This document shows positions 1-6,648 of a stretch of 6,648 nt of DNA, in pieces; position 1 is the first letter of the stretch; each line of letters opens with the position of its first letter. The DNA comes from Alphaproteobacteria bacterium (GTDB lineage: Bacteria; Pseudomonadota; Alphaproteobacteria; ATCC43930; CGMCC-115725). The notes below the pieces were generated by a model. It saw nothing but the letters and a program-made list of their open reading frames with translations, made no database searches and had not been told where the DNA came from. The position numbers and the translations under genes were made by a program. The stretch covers positions 1 to 6,648 of the forward strand of contig JASHUX010000117.1 of assembly GCA_030039775.1 (NCBI GenBank). The letters run 5' to 3'.

Positions 1-2
1 TC

Positions 3-347
3 CTCACCGGAATGCAACAGGTCGAGTTCTATTGCAATTTCGGCGGCCACGACGCTTGTCCGCTGGAATCGTTGCTGCCCGGCGTGCCGCAGACCGGCCA
101 CGAGCCGAAAAGCCGGCTGCGTTTCGATCCCGCGGCCGATCCCAACTATCGCTATTCGATGCGCGTCAGCGGCGCGGCCTGGGAGGCGCATGCCGATCCG
201 GCCAAGCCTGGCCTTGCCGGCTTTTATTTCTATGCAAAAGGTCTCGGCGGCACCGAGGCGTACTACAACGCCGCCGGCCCGGCCTCGCTGATGGACACGA
301 AGCTGATGAGCCGCTCGATCATGGGCGACGGCTTCGACCAGCGCTGA
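3..347 (+). CDS. Hypothetical protein, 3' end only; pilin-like C-terminal pattern
   Basis: The reading frame is open to the left edge, so this is probably the C-terminal part of a longer protein. An ATG at 12 could be a start, but only 11 bases upstream are visible and they carry no clear ribosome binding site. The visible part has two cysteines (in FYCN and DACP, about residues 8 and 16 from the ATG). It then has a stretch reading NYRYSMRVSG, AAWEAHADP and PGLAGFYFY, followed by a small-residue tail. That order (a beta strand ending in SG, then W.A.A.P, then PG..G...F) resembles the globular domain of type IV pilin-like and pseudopilin proteins. The hydrophobic N-terminal helix that would settle this lies outside the window. 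The family call is a weak inference, but the coding frame itself is likely. The gene converges on the minus-strand gene that ends at 366. Confidence 0.6.
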   Translation, partial: LTGMQQVEFYCNFGGHDACPLESLLPGVPQTGHEPKSRLRFDPAADPNYRYSMRVSGAAWEAHADPAKPGLAGFYFYAKGLGGTEAYYNAAGPASLMDTKLMSRSIMGDGFDQR

Positions 348-359
348 GGTGTATCGCCG

Positions 360-380
360 CGCGCGTCATGCGACGGCGCG
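360..380. terminator. GC-rich hairpin between convergent genes
   Basis: CGCGCGTC at 360-367 pairs with GAC-g-GCGCG at 372-380, giving an 8-bp stem with one bulged G at 375 and a 4-base loop. It starts 12 bases after the plus-strand stop and overlaps the last codons of the minus-strand gene. No T-tract follows on either strand, so efficient intrinsic termination is doubtful. It may only reflect GC-rich composition. Confidence 0.25.
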
Positions 381-851
381 ATAAATGAGGTAGACGACGA
401 GCGCGGCAGCGACCAGAAGATCGGTCGCCATCGCCAGCTTCTGGTTAAACGTGTGGCGGGTGCCGAGCGCGTGGCGGATGCCCGCGCCGCCATAGAAGAT
501 TGCGCCGACGATCGCCATCGGCAGCACGAAGGCGGGAAAGACGATCGACAGCGTCGCAGCGATTCCGGCGGCGAGATTGGCGATGCCAAGCTCCTGCACC
601 AGCGGCAACGCGTCGTCGCTCGCGATTCCGAGTATGTCCTTGGCGGTGAAGCGCGGCTGCGCCACCTGCCGCCCGCCCGCCAGCAACAACCGGATGCCGC
701 CGCTCCAGAACACGAACCATTTGCCGACAAGCGCCAGCCATGGTGCGGTCATGGCCGCCGATTCGTGCTCCACCACCACCGACCCAATCGGCAGCACCAC
801 GCACAACAATAGGACGATGATGACGTACACAGCCCCTCCTTCTCGTCGCAT
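366..851 (-). CDS. Small integral membrane protein, DUF6790-like
   Basis: This is a 161-residue, strongly hydrophobic protein with four to five predicted membrane helices. Numbered from the alternative GTG start, these lie near residues 2-20, 30-51, 83-118 (probably two) and 133-152. The pattern GKWFVFW..G.RL..AG.RQV.QP.FTA..I, then ELG.ANL..G, then FYG.AGIRH, is what I recall of the DUF6790 family of uncharacterised membrane proteins common in Bradyrhizobium and relatives. No biochemical role is known to me. The start is ambiguous. The ATG at 851 has GGGGGAG a few bases upstream, while a GTG at 830 is preceded by AGGAGG and would give a protein beginning with YVIIVLLL directly as the first helix. 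The gene is transcribed divergently from the 86-residue membrane protein at 941, with an 89-base gap. Confidence 0.75.
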   Translation of the reverse strand: MRREGGAVYVIIVLLLCVVLPIGSVVVEHESAAMTAPWLALVGKWFVFWSGGIRLLLAGGRQVAQPRFTAKDILGIASDDALPLVQELGIANLAAGIAATLSIVFPAFVLPMAIVGAIFYGGAGIRHALGTRHTFNQKLAMATDLLVAAALVVYLIYRAVA

Positions 852-940
852 TGTACTCCCCCGAACGCCGATGCGCGGGGTTTAAGGAATTCACAAGGAT
901 GAATGCCTAATTAGAGCGGCGAGGAACGGAGACTCAGGTC

Positions 941-1201
941 ATGAACGCGAAGGAATATCTCGGCGTCGTTATTCGCATTTTTGGCTTGTTTGTTGCCCTC
1001 TACGGTCTCTATCAGGGCTTTTACGCGATTATCGAGCTAGCCGGCTTGGTGCCCGACTCCCATTCTCCGGCTTCTCGACACGCATTGTTTGCCGCCATCT
1101 TCCTGATCATCGGAATTTGCATCGTCCGCACCGCGGACCACGTTGTTCATTTCGCCTACAAAAAGCCTTGGAGGCTCCCCTCCAACGACCGCGATGACTG
1201 A
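941..1201 (+). CDS. Hypothetical two-helix membrane protein (86 aa)
   Basis: I do not recognise a family. The protein has two hydrophobic segments, roughly residues 8-35 (VVIRIFGLFVALYGLYQGFY and onward) and 47-66 (HALFAAIFLIIGICIVRTAD). They are separated by a short polar loop with PDSHSP, and a basic, polar tail contains KKPW. This suggests a small inner-membrane protein with two transmembrane helices. The start ATG lies after GGAACGGAG, a weak and rather distant ribosome binding site. It is divergent from the DUF6790-like gene and convergent with typA, with four bases separating the two stop codons. Codon use fits the rest of the window, so I take it as a real gene of unknown function. Confidence 0.72.
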   Translation: MNAKEYLGVVIRIFGLFVALYGLYQGFYAIIELAGLVPDSHSPASRHALFAAIFLIIGICIVRTADHVVHFAYKKPWRLPSNDRDD

Positions 1202-1205
1202 GCGC

Positions 1206-1209
<4 letters not shown>
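1198..1209. repeat. 12-base palindrome holding both stop codons
   Basis: CTGAGCGCTCAG is a perfect palindrome. It contains the TGA stop of the 86-residue gene (1199-1201) and, on the other strand, the TGA stop of typA (1206-1208). Confidence 0.7.
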
Positions 1210-3038
<1,829 letters not shown>

Positions 3039-3159
3039 GGGGCGGGCGGCGGGCGGGGAAAGCTCGGCGACAGATGGGGATTGTTGCGCCGCAAGATAAG
3101 GGGGTGCCGGGCGCGGTGTCCAACGCTATCGACCGGTAATTTACGGATGATTCGGGCGG

Positions 3160-3849
3160 TCAGCGCGCTACCCACCGATAAACCGCTGTCGTGCGCACGG
3201 TGCGGTCTTCGAGGTCGAGGGAGGTCGGCACGTCGTATTTGGTCAGCAAGTCGAGTCGGTCCGACGGGAGATAAGCGCGGCCGGGATCGGCAAGCAGCAC
3301 GTCGGCACCCCGCGCCGAGCAACGCCGAAGAAACGCAACCACCTGTTCGGCAAGCGGCCGCTCGTAACACATGTCGCCGACCAGTAGACATAAATCCGCA
3401 TCGATATCGCCAAACGGCACGGATAAAGCGGCGGCAAGCGGATCGAAAGTCGACAGGAAATCGCTGGTCTCGACCGCGACCGCGACGTTGTTGAGGGTCG
3501 CGTTGAGCGCGATGGCCGCCGCCGCGAACGGGTCGATTTCGCTCGCCGTCACGGCGCTGGCGCCCGCCCGCACCGCCGCGATCGCGGAAAGCCCGCAGCC
3601 CGCGCCGATATCGACCACGCGTCTGCCGCGTACCCCCGCCGGCGCGTCGAGAAGGTAGCGCGCCAGCGCCTGTCCGCCCGGCCAGGCGAAGGCCCAATAA
3701 GGCGGCGGCAATTGCCGCTGCGCCAAGGTCTTCTCGGTCGCGTGCCACAGCGGCGTCACCTCTGTCGCAAGATGGAGCTTTACCTCCGGCACCAGCGGCG
3801 GCCCAGCAACGACCGTGTTGGCGATAACGAAGGCGCTATGGTCGGTCAT
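3160..3849 (-). CDS. Protein lysine methyltransferase, ETF-beta methyltransferase (METTL20) family
   Basis: This is a class I SAM-dependent methyltransferase of 229 residues. It carries the diagnostic N-terminal block PPPYWAFAWPGGQALARYLL (48-67), the SAM-binding motif I VVDIGAGCG (78-86), an acidic loop SEIDP (103-107), GDMCYE (158-163) and ADPGR (187-191). This set closely follows human METTL20/ETFBKMT, which reads PFWAFYWPGGQALSRYLLD, DLGSGCG, GDMFYD and GDPGR. Family members methylate lysines on the beta subunit of electron transfer flavoprotein; an Agrobacterium homologue is reported to act on ETF-beta and ribosomal protein L7/L12. The specific substrate here is inferred from the family. 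The protein should be cytosolic, with no signal peptide or membrane helix. The gene lies upstream of typA on the same strand with a 121-base gap, and is divergent from the transporter at 3906 with a 56-base gap. The ATG has only a weak GGAA next to it. Confidence 0.9.
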   Translation of the reverse strand: MTDHSAFVIANTVVAGPPLVPEVKLHLATEVTPLWHATEKTLAQRQLPPPYWAFAWPGGQALARYLLDAPAGVRGRRVVDIGAGCGLSAIAAVRAGASAVTASEIDPFAAAAIALNATLNNVAVAVETSDFLSTFDPLAAALSVPFGDIDADLCLLVGDMCYERPLAEQVVAFLRRCSARGADVLLADPGRAYLPSDRLDLLTKYDVPTSLDLEDRTVRTTAVYRWVAR

Positions 3850-3905
3850 TTCCGGCTGCGCTACGATGGCTGTAACAAAAGGTTAAAACTTCAGGGGAGG
3901 CTTCC

Positions 3906-5243
3906 ATGACCGCGACAACGGCGAACGCGAACACGCCGCTGAGCGACAGCCAGCATAGCAGCGAATTGCGCAAGGCGGTGATCGCCGCCACGGTCGGCAC
4001 CACCATCGAGTGGTACGACTTCTTCATCTACGGGACGGCCGCCGGCCTGGTGTTCGGCAAGCTCTTCTTCCCGCACCATGACCCGGTGACCGCGACCCTT
4101 GCCGCGTTCGGCACCTATTTCATCGGCTTCGTCGGCCGGCCGATCGGCGCCGCCATCTTCGGCCATTACGGCGACCGCATCGGCCGCAAAGCGACCCTCA
4201 TCGCGACGCTGCTATGCATGGGCATCGCCACCTTCCTCATCGCGTTCGTGCCGGGCTATTCGTCGATCGGCATCTGGGGCGCGGTGCTGATCACGGTCCT
4301 GCGTGTATTCCAGGGCATCGGCGTCGGCGGCGAATGGGGCGGATCGGTCCTGATCTCGATGGAATGGGCGAAACGCCACGGCAATCGCGGCTTGGTCGCG
4401 GCATGGCCGCAATTCGGCGTGCCGTCGGGCCTGTTCATTTCTAGCTTGCTGATGGCGGGGATCAGCGCGTGGTCGAGCGACGCGTTCTTCCAGACGTGGG
4501 GCTGGCGGATTCCGTTCCTCTTGAGCATCGTGCTGATCGGCATCGGCCTTTGGGTACGGCTCGGCATTCTCGAGACGCCGACTTTTCGGCGGCTCGTCGG
4601 GGAGCGCAAAATCGAGCGCGCGCCGATCCTCGAAGCACTGAAGAAACAGCCGCGGGAGATCGCGCTTTCCGCCTTCGTGCGCATGTCGGAGCAGGCGCCG
4701 TTCTATATCTTCACCACCTTCATCTACACCTACGCCACCGGCACGCTGCACATGACGCGAAACTTCGTGCTTTATTCCGTGGCGGCGGCGGCGCTCGTGT
4801 CGTTCATCTCGATTCCGCTGTTCGGCCACATTTCCGATCGCATCGGCCGCCGCAACATGTATCTCCTCGGCGCGCTCGCGACCGGCGTGTTCGGCTTTGT
4901 CTATTTCGGCCTGCTCGACACTGCGGCGCCGGCGCTGATCGTCATCGCGATCGTCGCTTCGCTCATTCCGCACGACATGCAATACGGGCCGCAAGCGGCG
5001 CTGATCGCCGAGGCGTTCACGCCGCGCCTCCGCTATTCGGGCGCGTCGCTCGGCTATCAGCTCGCCTCGATCATTGCCGGCGGCCCAGGACCGATCGTCG
5101 CGACGGCGCTCTTCGCGCGCTATCACTCGGGCTACGCCATCGCGGCCTATATCGCGGGCTGCGCCGTGGTCAGCATGATCGCGACCGCGCTCATGCCGGA
5201 TTACACCGGCAAGGATGTCTCGGCGGAATACGACAAGAGCTGA
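3906..5243 (+). CDS. MFS transporter, metabolite:H+ symporter (MHS) family
   Basis: This is a 445-residue inner-membrane transporter with about twelve hydrophobic segments, the usual MHS length. Motifs include GTTIEWYDFFIYG in the first helix (31-43), the loop 2-3 motif GHYGDRIGRK (86-95), RVFQGIGVGGEWGG (133-146), typical of the ShiA/ProP/KgtP/YhjE group, and the second-half repeat GHISDRIGRRN (307-317). GWRIPFLLS (199-207) and RLGILETPTF (218-227) are also standard for the family. Substrates of relatives are organic acids, shikimate, osmolytes or other small metabolites, and the sequence does not reveal which applies here. The start is well supported: the ATG is preceded by AGGGGAGG with a 5-base gap. 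No catabolic or biosynthetic gene sits beside it to hint at the substrate; the divergent neighbour is the METTL20-like methyltransferase. It converges on the small minus-strand gene ending at 5280. Confidence 0.94.
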   Translation: MTATTANANTPLSDSQHSSELRKAVIAATVGTTIEWYDFFIYGTAAGLVFGKLFFPHHDPVTATLAAFGTYFIGFVGRPIGAAIFGHYGDRIGRKATLIATLLCMGIATFLIAFVPGYSSIGIWGAVLITVLRVFQGIGVGGEWGGSVLISMEWAKRHGNRGLVAAWPQFGVPSGLFISSLLMAGISAWSSDAFFQTWGWRIPFLLSIVLIGIGLWVRLGILETPTFRRLVGERKIERAPILEALKKQPREIALSAFVRMSEQAPFYIFTTFIYTYATGTLHMTRNFVLYSVAAAALVSFISIPLFGHISDRIGRRNMYLLGALATGVFGFVYFGLLDTAAPALIVIAIVASLIPHDMQYGPQAALIAEAFTPRLRYSGASLGYQLASIIAGGPGPIVATALFARYHSGYAIAAYIAGCAVVSMIATALMPDYTGKDVSAEYDKS

Positions 5244-5279
5244 ACCTATTCGCAGCGGATTTGGGGAATCGGTGCGCCG

Positions 5280-5516
5280 CTATGAAGCGGACGTCGAGCC
5301 ATCGGCAATATTCGTCCGCCACACTTCCTCACCGAGCGGATCAACGAGCCGGAATACGTTTGGCGGGACGAGGCTGTCCGGTCGAATATTTGCCGCCGCA
5401 GAGACGGCGATCGACCTGGCTTCGTCGAGGTCTTTTGCTCTGAACTCACCGTGATCGAGAACCAATTCGTCCGCACGCGCCGTGCGCGCGACAAGGAATT
5501 CGTATTTCCAAATCAT
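5280..5516 (-). CDS. Hypothetical small protein (78 aa), paralogue of the gene at 5611
   Basis: No named family is recognised. The ATG at 5516 is chosen over an upstream TTG at 5552 because it gives an N-terminus, MIWKYEF, matching that of the related divergent gene (MRWRYEF). Shared positions are YEF (5-7), an acidic residue followed by AR (32-34), RLVDP (56-60) and EVW (64-66), as expected for homologous proteins with a strand-strand-helix-strand-strand layout. The closing pattern RL.DP.G.EVW is reminiscent of small rhizobial orphans such as DUF6894 proteins, but I do not claim membership. There is no signal peptide or membrane helix. The start has no clear ribosome binding site. The protein is soluble, probably cytoplasmic, and of unknown function. 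Confidence 0.72.
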   Translation of the reverse strand: MIWKYEFLVARTARADELVLDHGEFRAKDLDEARSIAVSAAANIRPDSLVPPNVFRLVDPLGEEVWRTNIADGSTSAS

Positions 5517-5541
5517 GACAGATCTATTGCAGAGGAGTTTC

Positions 5542-5552
5542 TTGACGGTCAA
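5542..5552. promoter_or_regulatory. Palindrome between the divergent paralogues
   Basis: TTGAC-G-GTCAA is a perfect inverted repeat with one central base, located in the 94-base gap between the two divergent small genes. Read on the minus strand, TTGACC (5552-5547) could also be a -35 element, with an AATAGA (5528-5523) as a weak -10 after 18 bases. That would put the transcription start close to the ATG at 5516. An operator or overlapping promoter is possible but not proven. Confidence 0.3.
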
Positions 5553-5610
5553 CGGTCCCGAAGCGAATCGTATCGTTCTTCTGTGGATAAGTTGGTAACG
5601 TCGGCTCGCT

Positions 5611-5835
5611 ATGCGCTGGCGCTATGAGTTCGTCGCAACGCGGCACGGGACCGGGGAAGAAATCCTGATCAGCCGTTACTTTCTGGCCGTGGACATTTAC
5701 GACGCAAGGAAGGTCCTAGCCGCCGTTCTCTCGACGAAGAAAGTCCACAGGTCCCCACAAGCCGACGTTATCCGACTCATCGATCCCGACGGCGACGAGG
5801 TTTGGCATGCGCGACTGGGCCCGCAGCGACGATAA
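5611..5835 (+). CDS. Hypothetical small protein (74 aa), paralogue of the gene at 5280
   Basis: No named family is recognised. The protein aligns along nearly its full length with the divergent 78-residue neighbour: MRWRYEF against MIWKYEF at the N-terminus, DAR (31-33) against EAR, RLIDP (55-59) against RLVDP, and DEVW (62-65) against EEVW. Similarity between proteins encoded on opposite strands supports both reading frames as real. The predicted layout is two beta strands, a helix around residues 28-42, then two strands. No catalytic motif, signal peptide or membrane helix is visible. The ATG has no good Shine-Dalgarno sequence; GGCT a few bases upstream is poor. The downstream 65-residue gene is on the same strand, 91 bases away, with a candidate Pho box in the gap. 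Confidence 0.75.
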   Translation: MRWRYEFVATRHGTGEEILISRYFLAVDIYDARKVLAAVLSTKKVHRSPQADVIRLIDPDGDEVWHARLGPQRR

Positions 5836-5846
5836 CGCGATCGGTT

Positions 5847-5864
5847 CAGTCATAAAGCCGTCAT
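5847..5864 (+). promoter_or_regulatory. Candidate Pho box (PhoB-type direct repeat)
   Basis: CAGTCAT and CCGTCAT are separated by AAAG, so the two GTCAT cores start exactly 11 bases apart. The known PhoB box is two CTGTCAT-like 7-mers with a 4-base A/T-rich spacer; each half here matches 6 of 7. It sits 12 bases after the stop of the 74-residue gene and 62 bases before the ATG at 5927. No good -10 is evident downstream, so promoter activity remains unproven. Confidence 0.5.
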
Positions 5865-5926
5865 CGGGCGGTGCAAACGTGCGAGGCTGGCCCCAGCGGG
5901 AATGACATATTCGAGCGAGCTCGGCG

Positions 5927-6124
5927 ATGTACCGGCGTATCTTTCTCGCAAAAGACGGCATCACCAGGCTTCGACAATCGATCGAATACGGGACGCCTCC
6001 GTCCATCGGCGATGTGATCGGTGTGAAGGTCGGCCACCGAAACGTCTCCGGCACGGTCACCAAAGTCACGCCATTACCTGACAAACGGATCAGCTACGAA
6101 ATCGTGATCACGGAGACCGAGTAG
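5927..6124 (+). CDS. Hypothetical protein (65 aa), possible small beta-barrel
   Basis: I do not recognise a family. The N-terminal third, with MYRRIFLAKDGITRLRQSI, looks like a strand and a basic helix. The remainder has the rhythm GDVIGVKVG, VSGTVTKVTP, ISYEIVITE of consecutive beta strands with turn glycines, as in small SH3-like barrels; this is inference from pattern only. Third codon positions are rich in G and C, as in the other genes, which favours this frame over the antisense frame on the opposite strand. The ribosome binding site is weak (GAGCGAG some distance from the ATG). A candidate Pho box lies upstream and a candidate terminator follows the stop codon, so the gene may form its own transcription unit. 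Confidence 0.58.
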   Translation: MYRRIFLAKDGITRLRQSIEYGTPPSIGDVIGVKVGHRNVSGTVTKVTPLPDKRISYEIVITETE

Positions 6125-6126
6125 CA

Positions 6127-6158
6127 CTGTGCAGGCGGCGCAGTTTGGATATTTTTTT
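6127..6158 (+). terminator. Candidate rho-independent terminator after the 65-aa gene
   Basis: CTGTGC (6127-6132) pairs with GCGCAG (6138-6143), with one G-T wobble and a 5-base loop. It is followed by TTT and, after GGATA, a run of seven T (6152-6158). It begins 2 bases after the stop codon. The stem is short and the T-run is offset, so strength is uncertain. Confidence 0.4.
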
Positions 6159-6238
6159 GTATTGACGCGCCCCATCCAGCCGAACAACAGCCGGAGCTGA
6201 TCGACGGCTTCTAACAGGTCCGCACGCGGATTGAGCAT

Positions 6239-6284
6239 GCGTCATCAATTGCTCATGGGTGAGTCATCAGAGAGTCATTAACAG
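6239..6284 (+). promoter_or_regulatory. Four 11-base tandem GTCAT-type repeats, candidate PhoB/OmpR-family site
   Basis: The cores GTCAT (6241), CTCAT (6252), GTCAT (6263) and GTCAT (6274) start at exact 11-base intervals, one helical turn apart. The surrounding 7-mers are GCGTCAT, TGCTCAT, GAGTCAT and GAGTCAT. This is the geometry of tandem response-regulator sites such as Pho boxes, although the halves match CTGTCAT less well (4-5 of 7) than the site at 5847. The array ends about 30 bases before the ATG of the ParB-like gene. No clear -10 is visible between them. Confidence 0.45.
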
Positions 6285-6315
6285 ATGGTGTTTTGTCCAA
6301 AGCAGGGTGGATTTC

Positions 6316-6648
6316 ATGAGCGAACTGACAGCTTCGGATTTTGAATCCTACGACGCCGCGGACGCCGGATCGATCGTGCCGGGTCCTCTCGCGCTCTTTA
6401 GCGTGAACGTCGATTCAATTCTGCCCACCCAAATGAACAAGGGCTTCACGGAGGTCGACGCCAAAGCGGCGGCGTTCGATCTTTTCACCTCTCTTTCGCA
6501 AGTGGAATCCGATCTCCTCGGCGATATCGAGCCGGTCGTCATCGGGCCGGACGGCCAGCTCTATCTGCTCGATGGCCACCACACCTTTACCGGCTTGATC
6601 GACTCGGTCTGGGGCGCCGACGATCCCACGGTTTACGTCAATGTCATC
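6316..6648 (+). CDS. ParB-like (ParBc_2 type) domain protein, N-terminal 111 residues only
   Basis: The frame from the ATG at 6316 stays open to the last base, so the C-terminus is missing. The start is supported by AGGGTGG ending 5 bases upstream. After a polar, acidic leader (about 1-25), residues 28-111 resemble the ParB/sulfiredoxin-like fold. They read FSVNVDSILPTQMNKGFTEV (28-47), with the TQ...G..EV..K feature I associate with the ParBc_2 family (putative ParB-like nuclease), then IEPVVIGPDGQLYLLDGHHTF (71-91). DGHH (86-89) corresponds to the conserved G-H/E-R box of ParB-type nucleotide-binding folds. A bona fide chromosome-partitioning ParB is unlikely: no parA lies nearby and the leader differs. 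No Sec signal peptide is visible. Related proteins may carry long C-terminal extensions, which cannot be judged here. Confidence 0.78.
   Translation, partial: MSELTASDFESYDAADAGSIVPGPLALFSVNVDSILPTQMNKGFTEVDAKAAAFDLFTSLSQVESDLLGDIEPVVIGPDGQLYLLDGHHTFTGLIDSVWGADDPTVYVNVI

Noticed and set aside
899..910. Three-codon mini-ORF (ATG AAT GCC TAA) preceded by AAGG, upstream of the 86-residue gene.
   Set aside because: It is too short to judge and there is no attenuator-like structure. Similarity to the real start (MNA) is likely chance.
923..947. GGAAC at 923, as in EcfG-type general stress promoters.
   Set aside because: No CGTT -10 element lies at the required 16-18 base distance, and the site runs into the coding start.
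3093..3123. Possible typA promoter on the minus strand (TTGGAC with TATCTT).
   Set aside because: The spacer is 19 bases and both boxes are imperfect, too weak to list as a feature.
3870..3887. Possible Pho box (CTGTAAC-AAAA-GGTTAAA) between the methyltransferase and transporter genes.
   Set aside because: Only one half resembles CTGTCAT, and no second GTCA core is present at 11-base spacing.
4212..5126. Minus-strand open frame of 304 codons opposite the transporter.
   Set aside because: Its composition is R/D/E/A-rich with no recognisable domain, and it lies fully inside a clear MHS transporter on the other strand.
5254..5290. AGCGG/CCGCT/AGCGG short inverted repeats at the convergent end of the transporter and the 78-aa gene.
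   Set aside because: Stems are only 5 bp with no T-tract, so they do not support a terminator call.
5716..6084. Minus-strand open frame of 122 codons covering both the 74- and 65-residue genes.
   Set aside because: The 74-residue gene is supported by its paralogue and the 65-residue frame by codon pattern. The antisense frame shows no domain.
6237..6281. A 14-codon open frame overlapping the 11-base repeat array.
   Set aside because: It has no ribosome binding site, and the 11-base period is not a multiple of three, so the repeat is better explained as DNA sites than as a repeated peptide.

Overview
The window reads as high-GC alphaproteobacterial chromosome, most probably Hyphomicrobiales (Rhizobiales). 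This rests on three things: strong G/C bias at third codon positions, a METTL20-type ETF-beta methyltransferase, and a membrane protein resembling the DUF6790 family. No rRNA, tRNA, CRISPR array, insertion sequence or prophage gene is visible. No stretch longer than 300 bases lacks a gene; the longest gap is 6125-6315, and it holds regulatory-looking sequence.

The left part (1-1201) holds the 3' end of an unrecognised gene with a pilin-like C-terminal pattern, a small integral membrane protein on the minus strand (DUF6790-like), and a divergent 86-residue two-helix membrane protein. The middle (1206-5243) is conserved housekeeping and metabolic sequence. It contains typA/bipA (ribosome-associated GTPase, minus strand), a METTL20-like protein lysine methyltransferase (minus strand), and a divergent MHS-family major-facilitator transporter. 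The 86-residue gene and typA converge with only four bases between their stop codons, and both stops lie inside one 12-base palindrome.

The right part (5280-6648) is accessory in character, with small orphan genes and slightly lower GC. Two divergently transcribed genes of 78 and 74 codons encode clearly related proteins, so this is an inverted paralogous pair that I cannot assign to a named family. Next come a 65-residue orphan and then the N-terminal 111 residues of a ParB-like (ParBc_2 type) protein that runs off the window.

The most interesting non-coding signal is 11-base-spaced GTCAT direct repeats. One pair at 5847-5864 lies upstream of the 65-residue gene, and four in tandem at 6239-6278 lie upstream of the ParB-like gene. 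The first closely matches a PhoB Pho box (two CTGTCAT-like 7-mers separated by 4 bases); the second is a looser tandem version. If real, the 65-residue gene and the ParB-like gene would share control by PhoB or another OmpR/PhoB-family regulator, for example under phosphate limitation. This is inferred from sequence only.
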